DNA from: an uncultured Oscillospiraceae bacterium
Lineage (GTDB): Bacteria > Bacillota > Clostridia > Oscillospirales > Oscillospiraceae
Assembly (NCBI GenBank): GCA_900763705.1
Contig: CAAFLG010000008.1
Span: 1-64,000, forward strand
DNA length: 64,000 nt
Direction of reading: 5' to 3'
The notes under the pieces were generated by a model. It was given only the letters and a program-made list of their open reading frames with translations, had not been told where the DNA came from and did no database searches. Positions 41,027-49,156 of the stretch are shown one piece after another. Each line of letters begins with the position of its first letter. The first letter of the stretch is position 1. Both the position numbers and the translations under genes were made by a program.

Positions 41027-41914
41027 TCAATTGTTCCGCAGCTCGAGCGCGCGGACGAGAAAGATAAGGAAATCGCTTCCTTCCATCCCCTCGAGTGCGC
41101 GCGCCGCCTGCTCGCTGTGCTCGTGGACGAGCTTCTGGCAGGCATCGAGCCCCAGAAGGTCGACGAACGTCGTCTTTCCCTCTTCCCTGTCAGAGCCGAT
41201 GGGCTTGCCGAAGGTCTTCTCATCGCCGATGACATCGAGCATATCGTCGCGGATCTGGAAGGCGTAGCCGAAGTGGTCGGCATAGCGCGCCGCTGCGTCC
41301 TTCTGCGCCTGCGTACCGCCCGCCGCAGCCACGCCCATCAGGCACGCGCCGCGGATGAGCGCGCTCGTCTTGCGCAGGTGGATCTCGTTGAGTTCATCCT
41401 CGGTGAGCGCTTTCCCCTCCCACTCAAGGTCGAGCTGCTGACCGCCGCAGATGCCCTCGTGCCCGGCGGCATGGGCAAGGAGCCTGCCGCATTCAAGCGC
41501 GCGCTCGGCGGGAAGCGGTGCGGAGAGCACCGTTTCAAAAGCAAACGCCTGCAGCGCATCGCCCGCGAGCGTTGCCGTGCACTCGCCGAAGACCTTGTGG
41601 TTCGATGGCTTGCCACGGCGCAGATCATCGTTGTCCATCACAGGAAGATCATCGTGGATGAGCGAATAGGTGTGCAGCATCTCAACGCCGCAGGCCGCGC
41701 CCAGCGCCGCCTCCGCATCGCCGCCGCACATCCGGCAGAATTCCATCGTCAAGATCGGGCGCAGGCGCTTGCCGCCCGCCGTCAGGCTGTAGCGCATCGA
41801 TTCGACGAGCTTACGGTAGCGCGCATCCGCCGCATCTTCAAGGCACGAGGCAAGATAGGCCTCCACCTTTTCCTTATCCGCTGCCATGCGCGCGGAAAAC
41901 AGCTTTTCATCCAT
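41027..41914 (-). CDS. ispA: Farnesyl/geranyl diphosphate synthase (polyprenyl synthetase)
   Basis: A 295-residue prenyltransferase condensing IPP and DMAPP. The first Asp-rich motif is DDLPVMDND with RRG after it, and the second is DDMLD near residue 220. GGKRLRP near 50 binds diphosphate. The start at ATG 41914 has GGAGG nine bases upstream and overlaps xseB by 8 nt. The xseA-xseB-ispA order is conserved. dxs, often next, is not here. Confidence 0.93.
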   Translation of the reverse strand: MDEKLFSARMAADKEKVEAYLASCLEDAADARYRKLVESMRYSLTAGGKRLRPILTMEFCRMCGGDAEAALGAACGVEMLHTYSLIHDDLPVMDNDDLRRGKPSNHKVFGECTATLAGDALQAFAFETVLSAPLPAERALECGRLLAHAAGHEGICGGQQLDLEWEGKALTEDELNEIHLRKTSALIRGACLMGVAAAGGTQAQKDAAARYADHFGYAFQIRDDMLDVIGDEKTFGKPIGSDREEGKTTFVDLLGLDACQKLVHEHSEQAARALEGMEGSDFLIFLVRALELRNN

Positions 41915-42143
41915 TTTTTTCATCCTCCGAAACAAACGGGCTCTCGACCGGCGCGCCATCCGCTCCCTTGGAGAGCTTGGTGACCTTCTGCTCGGCCTTG
42001 TCGAGCATCGCGCCGCAGTCGCTCACAAGCTTACTGCCCTCTTCAAAGAGTTTGAGCGACTCGGCGAGCTTCGCATCGCCCTTTTCAAGCGCCGCCACGA
42101 TCTCCTCGAGGCGCGCGAGATTGTCTTCAAATGTTTTTGCCAT
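41907..42143 (-). CDS. xseB: Exodeoxyribonuclease VII small subunit
   Basis: A 78-residue helical protein: FEDNLARLEEIVAALEKGDAKLAESLKLFEEG is the family hallmark (short form: LEEIV..LE.G...L..SL.LFEEG). It partners XseA to degrade single-stranded DNA. It overlaps the end of xseA by 17 nt. GGGAGGA precedes the ATG. Confidence 0.94.
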   Translation of the reverse strand: MAKTFEDNLARLEEIVAALEKGDAKLAESLKLFEEGSKLVSDCGAMLDKAEQKVTKLSKGADGAPVESPFVSEDEKNG

Positions 42144-43362
42144 GGCCCGTTCCTCCCGTTCTTTGTTCGTCCACCGTGCACATAAGACTGCCCTGCCCCA
42201 GCAGGACTTCGATCTTTTCGCCGACGCTCGCCTCCTCCGCCGCGCGCAGGATCGTCCCGTTTTTGTCCCTTGCAACGGCGTAGCCGCGGCCAAGGACTTT
42301 GAGCGGACTGAGCGCATCAAGCGAGGCGGCAAGGGAAGCAAAGCGCTGCGCACGCTGCGCTGTCTGCGCCTGTGCGAGCGCGGAGAGTTTTCTTTGCGTA
42401 TAGTCGAGCAGCAGGCGCTTATCGTCGATAAAGGCCATGGGGTCGCGCAGCACGCGGCTGCGGGCAAGCGCTTCGCAGCGCTCTCGCAGTGCCTTCACGC
42501 GCTTTTGCTCGCTCTGCTCCATGCGCGCGCTCAGTGTATCGAGCCGGCGGCGCAGCTCCTGCTGTTCCGGCACGGCGATCTCCGCCGCGTTTGACGGCGT
42601 CGACGCCCTCGCGTCGGCGACAAAATCCGAGATCGTCACGTCCGGCTCATGCCCGACGGCGGAGATGACCGGAAGATCGGAGGCATAAATGGCGCGCGCC
42701 ACGCGCTCATCGTTGAATGCCCAGAGGTCCTCGATCGAGCCGCCGCCGCGCCCTGTGATGATAAGGTCGGCGACCTTCCATTTGTTTGCATAGCGCAGCG
42801 CGCCCGCGATCTCCGCCGGCGCCTCTGCCCCCTGCACGCGCACAGGCAGGAGCACGACCTCGCTCATCGGCCAGCGCGCTTTCAGGATACGCAGCATATC
42901 ATGCACCGCCGCGCCCGCGGACGAGGTGATGATGGCGATGCGGCGCGGGTATTTCGGCAGCGGCTTTTTGTGCGCCGGGTCGAAAAGGCCTTCTTTGCCA
43001 AGCGCTTCTTTGAGCTGCTCGAAGGCGACGTGCAGATCGCCCACGCCCTGTACGCTCAAGTCCGAGCAGTAGAGCTGGTATCCGCCGTCGCGCGGAAAAA
43101 CGCCGATGCGCCCGAAGGCCACGACCTTCATGCCGTTTTCCGGGCGGAAGCGGAGCTTTGCCGCCATGCCGCGGAACATCACGCAGCGAAGCGCGCTCCC
43201 CTCATCCTTGAGCGTAAAGTAATGGTGCCCCGAGGGGTAGCATTTGTAGTTCGATATCTCGCCGCGCACGAAGATCGTCTGAAGTTGCGGCACGGCGTCA
43301 AGCAGCGCCTTGATGAAATGATTGGCCTCGGATACGCTGAAGATCATCTGCTCGCCCGTCAT
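42127..43362 (-). CDS. xseA: Exodeoxyribonuclease VII large subunit
   Basis: A 411-residue nuclease. An N-terminal OB fold (about 5-100; VRGEISNYKCYPSGHHYFTLKD) precedes the catalytic domain with IAIITSSAGAAVHDMLRI, GRGGGSIEDLWAFNDE and SAVGHEPDVTISDFVADARASTPSNAAE. The last part is coiled coil. ATG 43362 has GAGGTGAG upstream; a longer in-frame start crosses a terminator hairpin. Confidence 0.95.
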   Translation of the reverse strand: MTGEQMIFSVSEANHFIKALLDAVPQLQTIFVRGEISNYKCYPSGHHYFTLKDEGSALRCVMFRGMAAKLRFRPENGMKVVAFGRIGVFPRDGGYQLYCSDLSVQGVGDLHVAFEQLKEALGKEGLFDPAHKKPLPKYPRRIAIITSSAGAAVHDMLRILKARWPMSEVVLLPVRVQGAEAPAEIAGALRYANKWKVADLIITGRGGGSIEDLWAFNDERVARAIYASDLPVISAVGHEPDVTISDFVADARASTPSNAAEIAVPEQQELRRRLDTLSARMEQSEQKRVKALRERCEALARSRVLRDPMAFIDDKRLLLDYTQRKLSALAQAQTAQRAQRFASLAASLDALSPLKVLGRGYAVARDKNGTILRAAEEASVGEKIEVLLGQGSLMCTVDEQRTGGTGHGKNI

Positions 43363-43393
43363 GTGCCTCACCTCTTTTTTCTCCAAATGGAAG

Positions 43394-43425
43394 AAAAGCA
43401 GAGCGCCGTTTGACACTCTGCTTTT
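43394..43425. terminator. Terminator-like hairpin between nusB and xseA
   Basis: Perfect 10-bp stem AAAAGCAGAG/CTCTGCTTTT with a 12-nt loop, followed on the minus strand by CTT. It could attenuate read-through from nusB into xseA. Confidence 0.6.
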
Positions 43426-43429
43426 TTGG

Positions 43430-43882
43430 TTATTCCGCGCTCACTTCGCCGCGCACAAAGCTGCCGAGGATGCCGTTGATGAACTTGACCGTCTCCGGCG
43501 TTTCATACTTCTTTGCGATCTCGACCGCCTCGTTGATGGCGACGCCGTTGGGAATGTCGCTGCGGTAGAGCACCTCGTACATCGCAACACGCATGATCGC
43601 CGAGGCGACGAGCGGGATGCGGTCGAAGCTCCAGCCGCGGGCGTAGTTTGCGATGTAGCCGTCCAGCTCCGGTGCGTGCTCGGCAACGCCGAGAACGATG
43701 GAGCGGATATACTCCTCCTGCGCCTTTCCGGGCAGCTTTTCATAAATGCCGTCCTCGTCCTTGAGGGTCTCAAAATATTCGCCCGTCAAGCGCTCGTCGA
43801 GCAGCTCCTGCGGCGTTTTGTCCGTAAAGCTCAGTTCGTATGCAAGATGCACTGCGATCTCTCGCGCGATATTACGAATCAT
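43430..43882 (-). CDS. nusB: Transcription antitermination factor NusB
   Basis: A 150-residue all-helical protein acting in rRNA antitermination. Recognisable parts are REIAVHLAYELSF at the N-terminus, LDGYIANYARGWSFDRIPLVASAIMRVAMYEVLY (hallmark: W...RI..V..AILR.A.YE) and NEAVEIAKKYETPETVKFINGILG near the end. It lies downstream of the Asp23 gene, as in many Firmicutes. Confidence 0.94.
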   Translation of the reverse strand: MIRNIAREIAVHLAYELSFTDKTPQELLDERLTGEYFETLKDEDGIYEKLPGKAQEEYIRSIVLGVAEHAPELDGYIANYARGWSFDRIPLVASAIMRVAMYEVLYRSDIPNGVAINEAVEIAKKYETPETVKFINGILGSFVRGEVSAE

Positions 43883-43908
43883 TCTCGTTCTGTCCTTTGT
43901 CTTTCTCT

Positions 43909-44274
43909 TTAGTTGAAGCTGATCCCGCCCACGTGGACATTGACCGCGTGCACGCTGTAGCCCGTCATGGCGCTCACTGCCGCGCCCACGCTGTCCTGCA
44001 CCTTACGGGCCGTTTCGGGGATGGCGTAGCCATAGCGCACCATCAGGTAAACATCAACGATGATCTCGCCGTCCTGCACTTCGGCGCGCACGCCGCGCAG
44101 GGCCTTTTTGCCCGTGAACTGCTCCGTGATCTGCTCGGTCACATTCTGGCACATGGAACCAACGCCCTCGATCTCGCCGATGGCGTCCGCCGCGATGGCG
44201 GCGACCACGTCCTCCGAAATATGGATGCTGCCGTTTTCCTCGGCACGGGTCAGATACTCTCGATTTTCAGCCAT
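43909..44274 (-). CDS. Asp23/Gls24 family envelope stress protein
   Basis: A 121-residue protein of the YqhY-like type: GSIHISEDVVAAIAADAIGEIEGV at the N-terminus and VDVYLMVRYGYAIPETARKVQDSV, followed by NVHVGGISF, are characteristic. YqhY homologues sit before nusB and influence fatty-acid/acetyl-CoA carboxylase activity in Bacillus. It has its own promoter. Confidence 0.92.
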   Translation of the reverse strand: MAENREYLTRAEENGSIHISEDVVAAIAADAIGEIEGVGSMCQNVTEQITEQFTGKKALRGVRAEVQDGEIIVDVYLMVRYGYAIPETARKVQDSVGAAVSAMTGYSVHAVNVHVGGISFN

Positions 44275-44314
44275 TCTGACATCTCTCCTTGCTTGAAATG
44301 CTTATATCAAGAGT

Positions 44315-44343
44315 ATTTTACCATTATCTTTTGAAAAATACAA
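44315..44343 (-). promoter_or_regulatory. Promoter of the Asp23-nusB genes
   Basis: Minus strand: TTGTAT (44338-44343), 17-nt spacer, TAAAAT (44315-44320). Confidence 0.7.
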
Positions 44344-44346
44344 CAG

Positions 44347-44880
44347 CTAATTTACTTCCATGATCTTGATGCACTCGGCGCCAAGGCCCGTTTCCTGCTT
44401 GACGATATCCGTGATGCGGGCCACATCCTCGGTCTGCAAGCCGTCCTCCCCCGCCGAGACGACCACGCTCACGCCGTCCTCGGAGAGAAAGACCACACAG
44501 TCGTCATAGCCCTTCGCCGTGATCATGTTTTCGATCTGTGCTTCGCTGAGCGTGTAGGATGCGAGCGTCTGGATGCTCTTTGCCGCCTCATTCGCCGTCG
44601 ACTCATCGACGCCCTCGTTTTCACTTGCCTCCTTCAAGAGCGAGAGCGCGCTGTCGCGCGCCTGCTGGCGCGTCAGGCGGGCCGAAGCAAAATAGTCCGA
44701 CCCCTCCGCTCCTGCAGTCTCCGCCGCAGCAGCGTCCGCGCCGCTGACCTGCTGGGCCTGCCCCAGGATCTTCGTCGGCTGCTCGACCTTTTCCGCGTAC
44801 TTCCCATTCAGGAAGATCGCCGCGCAGACGAAGACAAGGATGGTGCCTACCACCGCGTTCCGTTTCCAAAGCTTCTTCAT
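44347..44880 (-). CDS. spoIIIAH: Stage III sporulation protein AH
   Basis: A 177-residue mother-cell membrane protein. One membrane segment (about 10-27) is followed by an intermembrane-space domain of the secretin-ring (YscJ/FliF-like) type. SpoIIIAH binds SpoIIQ across the septum and forms part of the feeding channel. The start is ATG 44880 with GGAGGGA upstream. It is last in the operon. Confidence 0.92.
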   Translation of the reverse strand: MKKLWKRNAVVGTILVFVCAAIFLNGKYAEKVEQPTKILGQAQQVSGADAAAAETAGAEGSDYFASARLTRQQARDSALSLLKEASENEGVDESTANEAAKSIQTLASYTLSEAQIENMITAKGYDDCVVFLSEDGVSVVVSAGEDGLQTEDVARITDIVKQETGLGAECIKIMEVN

Positions 44881-44924
44881 GATCGTTCCCTCCATGCAGT
44901 TTGTTCGATAAAAAATAAGTAATT

Positions 44925-45464
44925 TCATGGCGTACCCTTGACCACCGTGATCCTATCGGTCGCAAGTCCCGTCAGCGCGGTGACGGCCTGCGTCACCCTG
45001 AGGCGCACCTCCGCGCGGTCGCCGCCCTCGCAGACGACAAGCGCGCCGATGAAGGCGGGGAATCTGCTGCGTGTGACCACGACCTCGGCGCTTGCGCCGC
45101 TGCCGAGCACAACTGTTTCGCTCTTTTGCGTCCGCTCGCCCGTATTCTCGCCGCCGCGCTTTTGCGTCTGCGTCTCGTCGTGCGCCAGTTCATAGGCGCT
45201 GCCGCCGTCCACCGTCAGCATCAGCTTCAGATGCCCCACGCCGTCGAGCGAGGAGAGGATCTCCTCCATTTCCTCCTGCAGCGCCGTGCGGTCAAAGTCC
45301 TCCGCCGCGCCCGGCGCGCCGCCGTCTTCCTGCTTTTTTTCATTTCCGCCCGGCAGCAGCAGAAGGACGATGCCGAGCGCCGCCGTCAGGACAACGTATT
45401 TGCAGCGCTTCAGCGCGTCGAGCGCCTTTACTCTCCTGCCGTGCTTTCCCCTGTCGTGATCCAT
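44925..45464 (-). CDS. spoIIIAG: Stage III sporulation protein AG
   Basis: A 179-residue protein with an N-terminal membrane segment (about 24-40, VVLTAALGIVLLLLPGG) and a ring-building domain after residue 60. Typical family parts are EILSSLDGVGHLKLMLTV and the C-terminal GALVVCEGGDRAEVRLRVTQAVTALTGL (short form: VVCEGGD...). It overlaps spoIIIAF by about 37 nt. Confidence 0.92.
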   Translation of the reverse strand: MDHDRGKHGRRVKALDALKRCKYVVLTAALGIVLLLLPGGNEKKQEDGGAPGAAEDFDRTALQEEMEEILSSLDGVGHLKLMLTVDGGSAYELAHDETQTQKRGGENTGERTQKSETVVLGSGASAEVVVTRSRFPAFIGALVVCEGGDRAEVRLRVTQAVTALTGLATDRITVVKGTP

Positions 45465-45916
45465 CGCTGGTCCTCCTTTGCAATGCCGAGTTCGCGCTCG
45501 ATGTATGCGCCGATCTCCGCGTTTTCCTCGCCGTAGAGCGTGACAGACACGGGCAGCGGTACGCCGCCGCGTTCCTCCGTTGTGACGACCGCGCGGATGC
45601 TTGCCCCCAGTGAGGCTGCTTTGTCCTCAATATATGCGCCCGTCTGCGTGGCTATGCGCGCGGAAAGCTCGCTCTGCCGCTGCGCGCCCAGCTCTTCTTC
45701 AAGCTGTGCTACCGCCTCGCGGTATGCGCCGGCGTTTACCGCAAAGTCCGTCAGGTCGAGCCGCAGCAGCGGGCGCAGCAGCGCGAGCATCAGCAGCATC
45801 CCGCCGACAAAGCGCACGATCTTTTTCATCGTGCCGCCGTCCGTCAGCTGTTCACAAGCGCTCACAAGCAGCGCGCAGGCCACAACGCCGAGCAGCCACG
45901 AGCGTAGGATCGTCAT
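45428..45916 (-). CDS. spoIIIAF: Stage III sporulation protein AF
   Basis: A 162-residue protein with two membrane segments near the N-terminus (about 3-20 and 32-50; GGMLLMLALLRPLL). A soluble C-terminal domain follows. This gene is poorly conserved in the family, so the call leans on its position between AE and AG as well as topology. Confidence 0.88.
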   Translation of the reverse strand: MTILRSWLLGVVACALLVSACEQLTDGGTMKKIVRFVGGMLLMLALLRPLLRLDLTDFAVNAGAYREAVAQLEEELGAQRQSELSARIATQTGAYIEDKAASLGASIRAVVTTEERGGVPLPVSVTLYGEENAEIGAYIERELGIAKEDQRWITTGESTAGE

Positions 45917-46977
45917 ACCGTCACCACCATAAGAATTGCGATCAGTAGCGAGGCGAGCAGCAAAAACGCCCCGCCCGCCGTCATCGCCAGCATCAGAGAA
46001 AAAGCCGAGGAAAGCTGCTCAAGAAAGCCGCTCAGCGTATCGGACCCCACCATGCCGCAGAAGAACGCCGCCGCGCGGTAGAGGAGATACTGCATCGTCA
46101 GGCGCAGCAGCGGCACAAGACAGAGCGCGAGCACCGCGAAAACGCCCAAAACTCCAAGCGTGCTCCTGAGTGCGCCTGCCCCGGCGAGCAGCGCCTCCGT
46201 CGCCTCGGATAAAATGCCGCCGACGATGGGCACCGCGCCTGAGATGACCGACTTTCCCACGCGCACCGCCACGCGGTCCGCAGAGCCCGCGAGCAGCCCG
46301 CTGAGCGACAAAAAACCGACAAATGCCGCGAGGATCGCGCTCAAAGCCCATGTGACGAGCGTTTTGATGCCGTCTGCAAGCTCTTTGAGCCTGCTTTGCG
46401 GCAGCAGCGCCCCGGCCGCCGCCGCGCCGATCATGCAGCGGTTTGCCGGGACGAGCACATCGCGGATGAGCATGAGGAAGGCGTCGCTTGCCATCAGCGC
46501 TCCCACCTGCCAGACGCTTGCGCTGCCGACCGACCCGCTGCTCGCCATCGCGGCAGCCACGGTCGGCATCAGAAGCTTCGCCATCACCGCAAGCTCGTCC
46601 AGCGTTTCAAGCCCCAGCGCCATGAGTGAGCTCACATCCCCCGCCGAGAGCGCCGCCGCGCCGAGCACGCCCACATAGGGGGCAAACTGCGCGGCGCTCT
46701 CGCCCGCCTCCGCTGCCGTACCCTCGATGAGTCCGCAGAGCAGCGCGAGCAGCATCAGCGATACCGCCCCGCGCAGCGACGCTGCCAGCGCGTCGGAGAG
46801 CGAAGCGCGAAGCGTCTCCCAGAGGTACGCCGCCCCGCGCGCGACGAGCCCTTCCTCCATTGCATCCTCAAGCAGTTCCTGCGGCACGGCAGCGTCCAAT
46901 CCGTCCGGCAGCTCAATTGCCCCGGCAGGAAGGCACAGCACCGCCGCGGCGAGCAGCGAGATGAGCAGTGTTTTCAT
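45913..46977 (-). CDS. spoIIIAE: Stage III sporulation protein AE
   Basis: A 354-residue polytopic membrane protein with an N-terminal signal-like segment and about eight hydrophobic segments. VGKSVISGAVPIVGGILSEATEALLAGAG (short form: ISGAVPIVGGILSEA) is a strong family marker. It is a presumed channel component of the SpoIIIA-SpoIIQ complex. The start ATG overlaps the spoIIIAD stop by 4 nt. Confidence 0.94.
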   Translation of the reverse strand: MKTLLISLLAAAVLCLPAGAIELPDGLDAAVPQELLEDAMEEGLVARGAAYLWETLRASLSDALAASLRGAVSLMLLALLCGLIEGTAAEAGESAAQFAPYVGVLGAAALSAGDVSSLMALGLETLDELAVMAKLLMPTVAAAMASSGSVGSASVWQVGALMASDAFLMLIRDVLVPANRCMIGAAAAGALLPQSRLKELADGIKTLVTWALSAILAAFVGFLSLSGLLAGSADRVAVRVGKSVISGAVPIVGGILSEATEALLAGAGALRSTLGVLGVFAVLALCLVPLLRLTMQYLLYRAAAFFCGMVGSDTLSGFLEQLSSAFSLMLAMTAGGAFLLLASLLIAILMVVTV

Positions 46978-47360
46978 AAAAAGCCCTCCACCAGCGCAAG
47001 AAGCTCCTCCAGAAGCGGCAGCGCGCACACAAGCGCGCATACCGCCCCCGCCATATGAAGAAGGGATGCGAGCGCGCTTTGTCCCGCGTCGGCGCAGAGC
47101 GCGCAGGAAAAGCGCACGATGAGCGCGATGGCCGTCACCTTCAAAAGCGGCACAAAGAGTACCTCGGGCAATGACGTGAGCGAGAGCGTGCGCGTGCAGA
47201 AATCCGCAAGCTCCGAGAGCGTGGGAAGAAGCAGCACGCAGCCTGCGAGGATCGATGCAAGCAGCAGCAAAAGCGCGAGCGCCTCGTCGCTGCGCCGCAG
47301 CAGCGCCGTCACCGTCGAGGCGCAGAGGCAAAGCGCCGCAAGCTTTACGAGCACCTCCAT
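46974..47360 (-). CDS. spoIIIAD: Stage III sporulation protein AD
   Basis: A 128-residue membrane protein with about four hydrophobic segments and the family-typical early region (KLAALCLCASTVTALLRRSDEALALLLLLA; short form: LRRSDEALALLL). Homologous to type III secretion export components. Located between AC and AE. Confidence 0.92.
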   Translation of the reverse strand: MEVLVKLAALCLCASTVTALLRRSDEALALLLLLASILAGCVLLLPTLSELADFCTRTLSLTSLPEVLFVPLLKVTAIALIVRFSCALCADAGQSALASLLHMAGAVCALVCALPLLEELLALVEGFL

Positions 47361-47362
47361 CG

Positions 47363-47557
47363 CTAAAACCCGAAAAGGCTCTTGATGAGCTCGAACAGCG
47401 CGCTGATCTCGCGCACAAGCAGCATCATCGTTGTGATGAGCCCGGCCAGGCTCACGAGCATCGCCTGATCGGGCCGGTCCGAGCGCACGAGCAGCTGGTT
47501 GAGCACCGCCACAACGATGCCGATCGCCGCGATCTTGAATACGAGGTCAATGTCCAT
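47363..47557 (-). CDS. spoIIIAC: Stage III sporulation protein AC
   Basis: A 64-residue protein with two membrane segments. MDIDLVFKIAAIGIVVAVLNQLL and RSDRPDQAMLVSLAGLI match the highly conserved SpoIIIAC. Two nt separate it from spoIIIAD. Confidence 0.94.
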   Translation of the reverse strand: MDIDLVFKIAAIGIVVAVLNQLLVRSDRPDQAMLVSLAGLITTMMLLVREISALFELIKSLFGF

Positions 47558-47602
47558 ATCTGTCTTCCTTCTGTAAAGCGTTTATCCTTGCTTGTGTCTT
47601 GC

Positions 47603-48094
47603 TTACAGCAGCAGGATGCCAAGCATCAGCGCGCCGCTGAAGCACAGCGCCGATACGACGCGCCCATCCTCCCGCTCACGCGCGTGCAGGGCGCGCTCCG
47701 CCGACAAAAGCTCTGCCGATGCGCGGTGCAGCGCCGTGCAGACGCTTTCTTCCTCCCCGCCGAGCGCGGAGGCGAGAGACTCGACCGCCGATCTCTCCCG
47801 CTCGGAGAGCGGCAGCGCCTCCGCCGCCGTCCGCCATGCGCCCGGAAGCGTTTCCCCGCACGAAAGCAGCGCGCGAACCGAGGAAAAAAAAGTCCCTGCC
47901 GCGCCCTCGCGCGGCATCGTTTCGAGCAGTGCCGGGAACGGCGCGAGCGTCGCGCGCACAGCCTGCGCAAGCGACAAAAATCCTTCCGAAAGTGCGCGCA
48001 GCGTCCTTCTTTGCTGCCGCGCGCGGGACAAGATCGCCCGGCGCAGCAGCGCGGAGGCCGCAAGCAGCAGCGCCGCGCCCGTCAGGTGCAGCAT
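47603..48094 (-). CDS. spoIIIAB: Stage III sporulation protein AB
   Basis: A 163-residue GspF/type-II-secretion-like membrane protein, with one membrane segment at each end (LTGAALLLAASALLL-like start; ALCFSGALMLGILLL at the end). It overlaps the end of spoIIIAA by 13 nt. Confidence 0.9.
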   Translation of the reverse strand: MLHLTGAALLLAASALLRRAILSRARQQRRTLRALSEGFLSLAQAVRATLAPFPALLETMPREGAAGTFFSSVRALLSCGETLPGAWRTAAEALPLSERERSAVESLASALGGEEESVCTALHRASAELLSAERALHAREREDGRVVSALCFSGALMLGILLL

Positions 48095-49020
48095 GGCAGC
48101 TCGCCCACCTCGTAAGTACGCCTCCCGCCCTCTTTTCGGATGCTTACGCAGCGGCGAAAGACCTTTGCACGCAGAAGCTCCTCAAAAAGCGGCTTTTGCG
48201 TCAGCTCTTCCGCGCTTGCCGCATGGATGCTTGCAAGCAGTCCCACGCCGCAGTTCGCGGCAAGGCACATCGCGTGGATATCCTCCGCCGCCGTGATCTC
48301 GTCCACCGCGATGAGCTGCGGATTCATCCCGCGCAGCACCATCATGATGCCCGCGGCCTTCGGGCAGAGCGAGAGCACATCCGTGTGGTTGCCAAGCTCC
48401 ATCTGCGGACGGGCCTTGCAGCAAACGGCGATCTCGCCGCGCTCGTCGATGACTGCAACGCGCTTTGCGCGGTGCTCACTGTCGCCGAGCGACAGAACGC
48501 GGATGAGGTCGCGCAGCAGCGTCGTCTTTCCCCCGCCCGGCGGCGAGAGGATGAGGGTACTCAAAAACCGCCCGCTTTCGTCAAAAAGCTGCGGCGCGAT
48601 GCCGCTCCCAAGCCCCACCTCCTCGCAGACGATGCGAAGCGAGAGCGATGAGATCTCCTTGAGGTTGCTCACCTCTCCCTCGCGCACGACGGCACTGCCG
48701 CATACGCCGAGGCGAAATCCGCCCCGCAGCGGCAAAAAGCCCTGCCGCAGCGTTTCGATGCAGGCATAGCGCGAATACTCCGTCACCGCGCCGAGCATCT
48801 GCTCCAAGTCATCCGCCGTCACGAGCGAGTCGATCACGTTGGGCGCGGCGTTCAGTTCCCCTTCGCTTGTCAGCACCGTCATCGGGTGCATCACGCGCAG
48901 ACGAAATTCCTCGGTGCGCTCCTTCTGCTTGTCCGGCAGCGCAAGTGCAAGACGCTTCAAGCGGCCGGGCAGAAACTCGCACGCCTGTTCATAGCGGTAA
49001 ATACGGCTGAGCCGTTCCAT
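48082..49020 (-). CDS. spoIIIAA: Stage III sporulation protein AA (ATPase)
   Basis: A 312-residue secretion-type ATPase powering the SpoIIIA channel. Walker A is SPPGGGKTTLLRDL near residue 180. The conserved VIDERGEIA and the GMNPQLIAVDEI (Walker B) segment follow. GFLPLRGGFRLGVCGSAV around 110-127 is a family marker. It is the first gene of the eight-gene operon, preceded by a sigma-E-like promoter. Confidence 0.95.
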   Translation of the reverse strand: MERLSRIYRYEQACEFLPGRLKRLALALPDKQKERTEEFRLRVMHPMTVLTSEGELNAAPNVIDSLVTADDLEQMLGAVTEYSRYACIETLRQGFLPLRGGFRLGVCGSAVVREGEVSNLKEISSLSLRIVCEEVGLGSGIAPQLFDESGRFLSTLILSPPGGGKTTLLRDLIRVLSLGDSEHRAKRVAVIDERGEIAVCCKARPQMELGNHTDVLSLCPKAAGIMMVLRGMNPQLIAVDEITAAEDIHAMCLAANCGVGLLASIHAASAEELTQKPLFEELLRAKVFRRCVSIRKEGGRRTYEVGELPCCT

Positions 49021-49052
49021 CCATCAGCACTTCCCTTCTTCTGTGATAGTCC

Positions 49053-49081
49053 ACTCTATGAGCGCGCGGACGGGCTTATGC
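49053..49081 (-). promoter_or_regulatory. Sigma-E-type promoter of the spoIIIA operon
   Basis: Minus strand: -35 GCATAAG (49075-49081), 14-nt spacer, -10 CATAGAGT (49053-49060), close to the Bacillus sigma-E pattern (ATA ... CATACACT, 14-nt spacer). The predicted start is about 25 nt before spoIIIAA. This agrees with known mother-cell control of the operon. Confidence 0.7.
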
Positions 49082-49108
49082 ACGGTCTGTCCCGCCGCGC
49101 CCAAAAAG

Positions 49109-49134
49109 AAAAAACGGGGAAAGCCCCGTTTTTT
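49109..49134. terminator. Intrinsic terminator after the Cys-rich gene
   Basis: Perfect 11-bp stem AAAAAACGGGG/CCCCGTTTTTT with an AAAG loop. On the minus strand it ends the 49157-49996 gene and isolates the spoIIIA promoter. Confidence 0.88.
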
Positions 49135-49156
49135 CGCATTTTTGTTCGCTTGCCTG

